From Mariprofundaceae bacterium (GTDB lineage Bacteria; Pseudomonadota; Zetaproteobacteria; Mariprofundales; Mariprofundaceae): a DNA stretch of 11,004 bases. A program made the translations under genes and the position numbers. Of the stretch, positions 6,702 to 11,004 are shown in pieces (position 1 is the first letter of the stretch; each line of letters starts with the position of its first letter). The DNA is taken from positions 1 to 11,004 of the forward strand of contig JAUZQP010000129.1 in assembly GCA_030950965.1 (NCBI GenBank), read 5' to 3'. The notes beneath the pieces are model-generated. The model ran no database searches. It was not told the DNA's origin and saw nothing but the letters and a program-made list of their open reading frames with translations.

Positions 6702-7661
6702 TCAAATGGTGTACAGGCTGCTGATCGAACGGTCATTTGAAATACGGCTGATCGCATCGGCTAACATGGGGGCTATAGACAATTGGCGGATTTTTTCGCA
6801 AGCCATCACAGGTTCGGGTTGCTTGATACTGTCAGTAATCACCAACTCACTCAACGCAGATTTACTGATATTTTCCACCGCTGGGCCTGATAATACGCCA
6901 TGCGTTACGTAGGCACTAACCTTGCTTGCGCCATGATCCATCAACGCTTGAGCGGCGTTGCACAAGGTTCCTGCGGTATCCACGATGTCATCCACCATAA
7001 TACAATGACGCCCCCTCACATCACCAACGATATTCATCACCTTGGCAACATTGGGGGCGGGTCGGCGTTTATCGACAATGGCAATATCTACACCCAAGGG
7101 TTTGGCTAAGGCACGCGAACGCACTACACCGCCCACATCGGGAGAAACCACCATAAGCTCTTGTGGATTATGCTCATTGACGGTGCGAATATCGGCAACA
7201 AACAATGACGTGGCAAAAATATTATCGACAGGAATATCGAAAAAACCTTGGATCTGCGTGGCATGCAAATCCATAGTAAGCACGCGTGTTGCACCTGCTG
7301 CTTGTAGCAAATCAGCCACCAACTTGGCAGAAATAGGCGTGCGACTAGCGGATTTACGATCTTGTCTGGCGTAACCAAAGTAAGGAATCACAGCACAAAT
7401 ATGACGCGCCGAGGCACGTTTGGCTGCATCCATCGCAATCAATACTTCCATCAGGTTCGAATTGGTCGGCTTGCATGTGCTTTGGACAAAGAAAATGTCT
7501 AGACCACGAATGGACTCCATATATTGCAGGTAAATTTCACCGTCGGCAAAACGCTGAATATTCATATTCCCCATGGGCATACCGATGTTATCCACAATCG
7601 AAGTACTTAAGGGAATATTGGACGTGCCGGAAAACAAGCGCATTTTCAGGCTAATAGGCAT
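6702..7661 (-). CDS. prs: Ribose-phosphate pyrophosphokinase (PRPP synthetase)
   Basis: The enzyme converts ribose 5-phosphate and ATP to PRPP and AMP, feeding purine, pyrimidine, NAD, histidine and tryptophan synthesis in the cytoplasm. The protein has 319 residues, full length for class I enzymes (about 310-320). The signature DLHATQIQGFFDIPVDN is at 131-147 with metal-binding His133. The catalytic loop DKRRP includes Lys198 and Arg200, and the PRPP-binding loop VDDIVDTAGTL spans 223-233. SRTPISAK (106-113) and VVSPDVGGVVRSRALAK are also conserved. ATG 7661 has AAGGAAG just upstream. It lies downstream of tRNA-Gln on the same strand, the common gammaproteobacterial order ispE, tRNA-Gln, prs. 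Confidence 0.97.
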   Translation of the reverse strand: MPISLKMRLFSGTSNIPLSTSIVDNIGMPMGNMNIQRFADGEIYLQYMESIRGLDIFFVQSTCKPTNSNLMEVLIAMDAAKRASARHICAVIPYFGYARQDRKSASRTPISAKLVADLLQAAGATRVLTMDLHATQIQGFFDIPVDNIFATSLFVADIRTVNEHNPQELMVVSPDVGGVVRSRALAKPLGVDIAIVDKRRPAPNVAKVMNIVGDVRGRHCIMVDDIVDTAGTLCNAAQALMDHGASKVSAYVTHGVLSGPAVENISKSALSELVITDSIKQPEPVMACEKIRQLSIAPMLADAISRISNDRSISSLYTI

Positions 7662-7757
7662 AAAACTTCCTTTGGGATAACACGGGCGTTACCCTGGCAG
7701 AGATGGGATAAAAGAAAAAAGAGAGGAGCGTTCACGGAATCAAGCATGAGAAAGCAT

Positions 7758-7778
7758 GCCAGTGATCGAGCCACTGGC
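7758..7778. repeat. 7-bp hairpin in the spacer between tRNA-Gln and prs
   Basis: GCCAGTG (7758-7764) and CACTGGC (7772-7778) pair around a 7-base loop. It lies in the 175-base spacer 7662-7836, which otherwise holds no gene that I can see. Reading leftward, no T run follows the stem directly, although a T-rich stretch (about 7704-7724) comes about 35 bases later. It is therefore a weak terminator or processing candidate at best. The spacer is long enough for a separate prs promoter, which I could not place. Confidence 0.35.
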
Positions 7779-7836
7779 GTTGTTTCGCTTGGTTGTAATG
7801 CCTGTAAACAAGGCAGTGGCTCCGGAAAATATAAAT

Positions 7837-7911
7837 TGGCTGGGGCGGCAGGGTTCGAACCTACGCATGACGGGATCAAAACCCGTTGCCTTACCACTTG
7901 GCTACGCCCCA
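7837..7911 (-). tRNA. tRNA-Gln (anticodon TTG)
   Basis: Read on the minus strand, the 75-nt gene includes an encoded 3' CCA. The acceptor stem TGGGGCG/CGCCCCA has the weak U1-A72 pair and discriminator G73 typical of glutamine tRNAs. The D-stem GCC/GGC encloses AAGTGGTAA. The anticodon stem ACGGG/CCCGT encloses TTTTGAT with anticodon TTG. The T-arm is GTAGG-TTCGAAC-CCTGC with one G-T pair. The mature 5' end overlaps the last 10 bases of ispE. Confidence 0.97.
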
Positions 7912-8792
7912 TTATTCGGACGGTGTTGGTGGTTGTTATTCATCCAATATCGTAAAGGATGATGATTCAACCAACGTGTACACCACGTCCAATCGGCTAA
8001 CGCATGTTCAGTCACATCGTTAACCAGTTGTTGAGCGGATTCTTGATTGGCACATAAGGCAATACAAGATGAACCACTACCACTCATCCAAACATAGTCT
8101 GAGTGTTCCCGCATGCGTCTAAGCAACACGGACAATGCAGGCAGCAAACGCTCTGCACTGGCTTGCAGCATGTTTTCCCCGATGGGTAATCCCTGCTGCG
8201 AAGCGGCGCGCACACTAACTAGCGGCACCTCCTGCGTCAACACGCAATCTTGATCGAAGGCTTGAAACACAGCTCCCGTCGATACACCACCACCAGGGCG
8301 TGCAAGGCAGATGATCCCTTCAGGCAAGGCTTGATGCAAGGGTTGCAAGCACTCCCCTACCCCACTGGCACGGCTGCTTTGTGCAAACAAGAAGCAAGGA
8401 ATATCAGCCCCCCAAGGCGTAGCAAATGCAATCAACTCAGCCATACTCGCGTGAATATGCCACAAACGACACGCTGCCATGATCGCAGTGGCTGCATCCG
8501 AAGAGCCGCCACCTAATCCTGCCTCAGCAGGGATCTTCTTATCAATATACACATCCAAGCCATCGGACACATCATACCGCTGGCGCAACGCATCTAACAC
8601 CCGATAGACCAAATTGTTTTCGCCATTGAGCGAGGGAGTGGAACAGCGCACGCACAATACTGAGGCAGGCTCAACATGCACCGTGTCATACAGCGCAACG
8701 TAGGCAAAACTGGTATCCAAAGTATGACGACCATCCGCCAGCACGCCCGTCACCCACAGGTGTAGATTCACCTTAGCTGGTGCAGGTAGCAC
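7902..8792 (-). CDS. ispE: 4-diphosphocytidyl-2-C-methyl-D-erythritol kinase
   Basis: This GHMP-family kinase phosphorylates CDP-methylerythritol with ATP, the fourth step of the non-mevalonate isoprenoid pathway. With the GTG start chosen here it has 296 residues. PAPAKVNL holds catalytic Lys7, the ATP loop is PAEAGLGGGSSDAA (88-101), and GADIPCF contains catalytic Asp130. VSTGAVFQAF and the C-terminal MSGSGSS motif are also present. The start is uncertain: the frame is open to 8918, but an ATG at 8862-8864 would overlap gloB by 53 bases and add residues unlike the family. GTG 8790-8792 puts PAPAK near the N-terminus as usual, though without a clear Shine-Dalgarno; TTG 8826-8828 is another option. 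Translation is probably coupled to gloB. The stop TAG (7902-7904) lies within tRNA-Gln. Confidence 0.93.
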   Translation of the reverse strand: MLPAPAKVNLHLWVTGVLADGRHTLDTSFAYVALYDTVHVEPASVLCVRCSTPSLNGENNLVYRVLDALRQRYDVSDGLDVYIDKKIPAEAGLGGGSSDAATAIMAACRLWHIHASMAELIAFATPWGADIPCFLFAQSSRASGVGECLQPLHQALPEGIICLARPGGGVSTGAVFQAFDQDCVLTQEVPLVSVRAASQQGLPIGENMLQASAERLLPALSVLLRRMREHSDYVWMSGSGSSCIALCANQESAQQLVNDVTEHALADWTWCTRWLNHHPLRYWMNNNHQHRPNNGA

Positions 8793-8811
8793 CCAAACAA
8801 GGGGAAGCTGC

Positions 8812-9636
8812 TTATTGGTCAGCGACAAAACGATTACGCCATGCTCGCAAGTGAGTAAATACATCCATAGCAAATGGATTACAGCCCCATCGAATCGCGT
8901 AAGCGACAACAAACTCACGCCACAACGGTTGCAGAAAAGGGTTCACTGCCCGCTCATCCGCCACAGTAGAGGGCACACTGGGGCGACCCTCTTGCCGCCA
9001 TTGATGCACCATGTCACGCCGCTGGTGACAGCGTTGGCGGTAGTCTTCATCGGGAAGTGTATCTGCCACGGTACAGGCAAAATCAAGATTCATCAGCGTA
9101 TATTCATGGGCACAATAGACGCGATGACCTACAGGCAACGCAGCCAGCCGCTGCAAGGATTGCCACATTTGTTCCATCGTCCCTTCAAAAACACGACCGC
9201 AACCAGCAGAAAACAGCACATCACCGCAAAAAATCGCATCGTCCATCACAAAGGCTAGATGCCCATCGGTATGCCCAGGCACAGCCAGTACTTGCACCGA
9301 CAGACCATCCAACGCAACGACCTCATGGTCGCGCAGCCCATGGCTTATCCCATCAATGCGCGCCTGCTCGCTCGCTGCTGCCAACACCGCGCAATGATAG
9401 TGGCGTATCAAACCTTCATTGCCATCGGTATGATCCCAATGATGATGGGTATTCCATACATGGCTAACACTACGCTCATGCGCCGTACAACAAGTAATCA
9501 CAGCCGAGGCATCAGCAGGGTCAATCACCCACGCACGATCACTATCATTCGGCAACACCACATAGGTATAGTTATCGCGTAGCACAGGCAGTTGCAGCAC
9601 CTCAAAGCCCTGATGTTGATAGGAGTGGTGCGTCAT
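8812..9636 (-). CDS. gloB: Hydroxyacylglutathione hydrolase (glyoxalase II)
   Basis: This metallo-beta-lactamase-fold hydrolase releases D-lactate and glutathione from S-lactoylglutathione, the second step of methylglyoxal detoxification. The 274 residues carry the binuclear metal site: THHHWDHT (His64, His66, Asp68, His69), His122 in VPGHTDGH, Asp139 in CGDVLFSAGCGR, and His177 in CAHEYT. The C-terminal region (about 200-274) is the helical substrate-binding part and is present, though the end is diverged. It starts 9 bases after the trmB stop with no strong Shine-Dalgarno, which suggests coupling to trmB. Its stop is 19 bases before the chosen ispE start. Confidence 0.95.
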   Translation of the reverse strand: MTHHSYQHQGFEVLQLPVLRDNYTYVVLPNDSDRAWVIDPADASAVITCCTAHERSVSHVWNTHHHWDHTDGNEGLIRHYHCAVLAAASEQARIDGISHGLRDHEVVALDGLSVQVLAVPGHTDGHLAFVMDDAIFCGDVLFSAGCGRVFEGTMEQMWQSLQRLAALPVGHRVYCAHEYTLMNLDFACTVADTLPDEDYRQRCHQRRDMVHQWRQEGRPSVPSTVADERAVNPFLQPLWREFVVAYAIRWGCNPFAMDVFTHLRAWRNRFVADQ

Positions 9637-9645
9637 GGCAGGAAC

Positions 9646-10305
9646 TTACGCTTCACGCACATAGTGGAGGAATTGACTGTCACGCCCCTCTTTGATACCG
9701 CGCTGCTCAAACTTGGTAAACGGACGATCATCGCCGCGCGGCACAAAACCACCGACTCCTGCCACGTTACGCAGTCCCACTGTTTGATCCAAAATATCAC
9801 GCATCCACTCAGCAAGATCAGGCTTATCACTGGCAAGACGGATAAAGCCCCCCACTTTCAAGCGGGACACCAGCAAAGCTGCAAAATCTTTTTGAATCAA
9901 ACGGCGTTTATGATGGCGCACCTTCGGCCAAGGATCAGGGTGATTGATGTACAACCCATCTAACTGCTGTTCAGCCACTTGGCGACCCAGCACCATCTGC
10001 GCGGGTAACTGTGAGATACGACAGCGCGAAATCACGCCTGCATCTTCCAAACGCCCCACCGCCTTAGCCACACCGGGCAGGTAGATTTCCACGCCCAGCA
10101 ATTGCCATTCAGGCTCGATTTCTGCAAGGTGAACCAAGAAGTCACCATTACCAAAGCCAATCTCCATCACGATGGGTGCAGCGGAAGAAAATCCACAATC
10201 GCTCAGCGTCTGTTCTGCCATCAGTCCTATTTTTGGCAGCCAGCGTGCTAAACGCTGCTCCTGCCCCTTAGTAACAAAACCGTTTTTACGGCCATGGGTT
10301 CGCAT
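9646..10305 (-). CDS. trmB: tRNA (guanine-N7)-methyltransferase
   Basis: The enzyme uses S-adenosylmethionine to form m7G46 in the variable loop of tRNAs. With ATG 10303-10305 the protein has 219 residues, the usual size. The SAM-binding EIGFGNGDF (48-56) and GVEIYLPGV (71-79) are present, as are the active-site YINHPDPWPKVRHHKRR (119-135), Asp160, and TKFEQRG (197-203). The frame stays open upstream to a TTG at 10446. That would add 47 residues including a hydrophobic run (LLAFTVLAFMLW) unlike the family, so I prefer the internal ATG, which yields MRTHGRKNGFVTKGQ, close to the family N-terminus. No strong Shine-Dalgarno decides the point. It heads the leftward series trmB-gloB-ispE-tRNA-prs. 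Confidence 0.93.
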   Translation of the reverse strand: MRTHGRKNGFVTKGQEQRLARWLPKIGLMAEQTLSDCGFSSAAPIVMEIGFGNGDFLVHLAEIEPEWQLLGVEIYLPGVAKAVGRLEDAGVISRCRISQLPAQMVLGRQVAEQQLDGLYINHPDPWPKVRHHKRRLIQKDFAALLVSRLKVGGFIRLASDKPDLAEWMRDILDQTVGLRNVAGVGGFVPRGDDRPFTKFEQRGIKEGRDSQFLHYVREA

Positions 10306-10578
10306 TTCATGTTGTACATGGTGATCTCTGAATAAACGGCTTAATCGCATGCGCCATAGCATAAAAGCCAGCACCGTGAAGGCAAGTAAGGACTGCGAAA
10401 AATATGAAGCACCCCATTTATACGACGGGTATGGATTCAGGTTCAAGGCGTAAAATGTGATTCATTTCCTTCGATATGTAGCACCTTTTGCAACGATGAA
10501 GCTGAATTCATCGACGAGTAAAAATGGATGTTTAATTTTCCCGCAGCCCTAACCTGAGTGGTTCATAAATCGTAAGAG
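10306..10578. other. Non-coding stretch upstream of trmB
   Basis: No gene is supported in these 273 bases apart from the rejected N-terminal extension of the trmB frame. A small hairpin CGATGAA/TTCATCG (10494-10500, 10507-10513) is the only structure I see. The trmB promoter is expected here but I cannot place it. GTAAGAG at 10572-10578 resembles the GTAAGCG end of IS66-family elements, a weak hint only. Confidence 0.4.
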
Positions 10579-10782
10579 TTAAGCAGCCTCGGCTAAAACC
10601 ACAGTCTCAGCTGTTGGGTCTGGTGGATTGAGAATTGATTTGATCAATGGAAGTATCTCATCTGGCGGGGTTGCCAGTACTTTTTGAATGAGCCCCCTTA
10701 AATTCTGACCTCTGAGTTTGCAGGTATCCATGACGGTCATTAAAGTTGCCAATCGTCTGGCTCCCTCTTCTGTAAGATTCAT
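10579..10782 (-). CDS. 67-aa ORF resembling the C-terminal element of IS66-family transposases
   Basis: The sequence EEGARRLATLMTVMDTCKLRGQN, followed by LRGLIQKVLATPP, matches in pattern the short C-terminal element of IS66 transposases (RGAER-hydrophobic-ETCKLNGVNPYAYLRDVL, recalled from the family, not searched). The rest of such a transposase (catalytic DDE domain, zinc finger) is absent: all three leftward-reading frames directly upstream are closed by stops. What makes it unusual for a relic is a full consensus Shine-Dalgarno, AGGAGGTA (10791-10798), 8 nt before ATG 10782, so it could be translated. It is therefore either a decayed transposase fragment or a small gene derived from one. 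The tail is alanine and proline rich (NPPDPTAETVVLAEAA). Confidence 0.5.
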   Translation of the reverse strand: MNLTEEGARRLATLMTVMDTCKLRGQNLRGLIQKVLATPPDEILPLIKSILNPPDPTAETVVLAEAA

Positions 10783-10837
10783 ACTTTAATTACCTCCTCA
10801 ATACTCGTCCTGAACTAAATCACTCCAACATCAGGAT

Positions 10838-10933
10838 TCCCTTTTAAGTCGGTACAACTTTGAAACACTCAAGAAACCCGTCATTCCCGCGAAGGCGGGA
10901 ATGACGGGTTGTTTTGTACCGTTTTAAAAGGGA
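10838..10933. repeat. Nested palindromic repeat (small inverted-repeat element with dRS3-type core)
   Basis: Outer arms at 10838-10857 and 10914-10933 are inverted copies matching at 18 of 20 positions (TCCCTTTTAA, two variable bases, CGGTACAA). Inside is a perfect 16-bp palindrome, 10875-10890 against 10895-10910, with loop GAAG. Its centre reads ATTCCC-GCGAAGGC-GGGAAT, which fits the ATTCCC-N8-GGGAAT pattern of the neisserial dRS3 repeat and similar dispersed palindromes in other proteobacteria. No target-site duplication is evident. It is either a miniature inverted-repeat element or a repeat unit lodged between two arms of another element. No gene is seen from 10934 to the edge. Confidence 0.75.
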
Positions 10934-11004
10934 GGACCAACATCATCAATCAGTTTGCTTAAACACCACGTTTAATCAGCAAAAAGTCAACTTTTCAAGC
11001 CTTG

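Noticed and set aside
7042..7374. 110-aa rightward frame opposite prs
   Set aside because: It is a shadow of the highly conserved prs coding sequence.
7746..7962. Two short rightward frames across tRNA-Gln, reading like AGAAGFEPTHDGIKTRCLTT
   Set aside because: These are antisense translations of the tRNA gene, a known source of false protein annotations.
8793..8918. Longer ispE with a start at 8918
   Set aside because: It would overlap gloB by more than 100 bases and add about 42 residues not found before PAPAK in this family.
9057..9582. Two long rightward frames opposite gloB
   Set aside because: Both are antisense to the metal-binding core of gloB and histidine-rich only as a by-product of it.
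10934..11004. Possible gene at the right edge
   Set aside because: The remaining 71 bases show no start with a ribosome-binding site and no recognisable translation; too short to judge.

Overview
The window looks like a housekeeping stretch of a proteobacterial, most probably gammaproteobacterial, chromosome. Evidence for this is the order ispE / tRNA-Gln / prs, a glnK-amtB pair, a periplasm-directed outer-membrane porin and a sigma-54 promoter. Filamentous sulfur bacteria of the Thiotrichales are a guess only. Coding density is high and no intact insertion sequence, CRISPR array or phage module is visible.

Left part. The 5' part of dnaX (clamp-loader tau/gamma) runs leftward off the window. 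Divergent from it is a 751-aa eukaryotic-like Ser/Thr protein kinase with an unusual glycine loop and a long, mostly unassigned C-terminal half.

Centre. A textbook sigma-54 promoter at 3502-3516 precedes a TorF-family porin, then a PII protein (glnK) and an ammonium transporter (amtB), all rightward. I read this as one nitrogen-scavenging unit: the porin lets small solutes through the outer membrane, AmtB carries ammonium through the inner membrane, and PII gates AmtB. Two strong hairpins sit inside it. One lies between the porin and glnK. The other is about 72 nt long and ends exactly where the amtB Shine-Dalgarno begins.

Right part. A leftward gene series reads trmB, gloB, ispE, tRNA-Gln(TTG), prs and an unrecognised 133-aa gene. 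It ends at a bidirectional terminator shared with amtB. The ispE stop codon lies inside the mature tRNA. The far right edge carries a 67-aa ORF resembling the C-terminal element of IS66 transposases, but with its own consensus Shine-Dalgarno. Beside it is a nested palindromic element: near-perfect 20-bp inverted arms enclosing a 16-bp palindrome of the ATTCCC-N8-GGGAAT type.

I found no clear new defence or mobile system. The points most worth attention are the sigma-54 porin-glnK-amtB unit with its embedded hairpins, the tRNA/ispE overlap, the kinase architecture and the nested palindrome.
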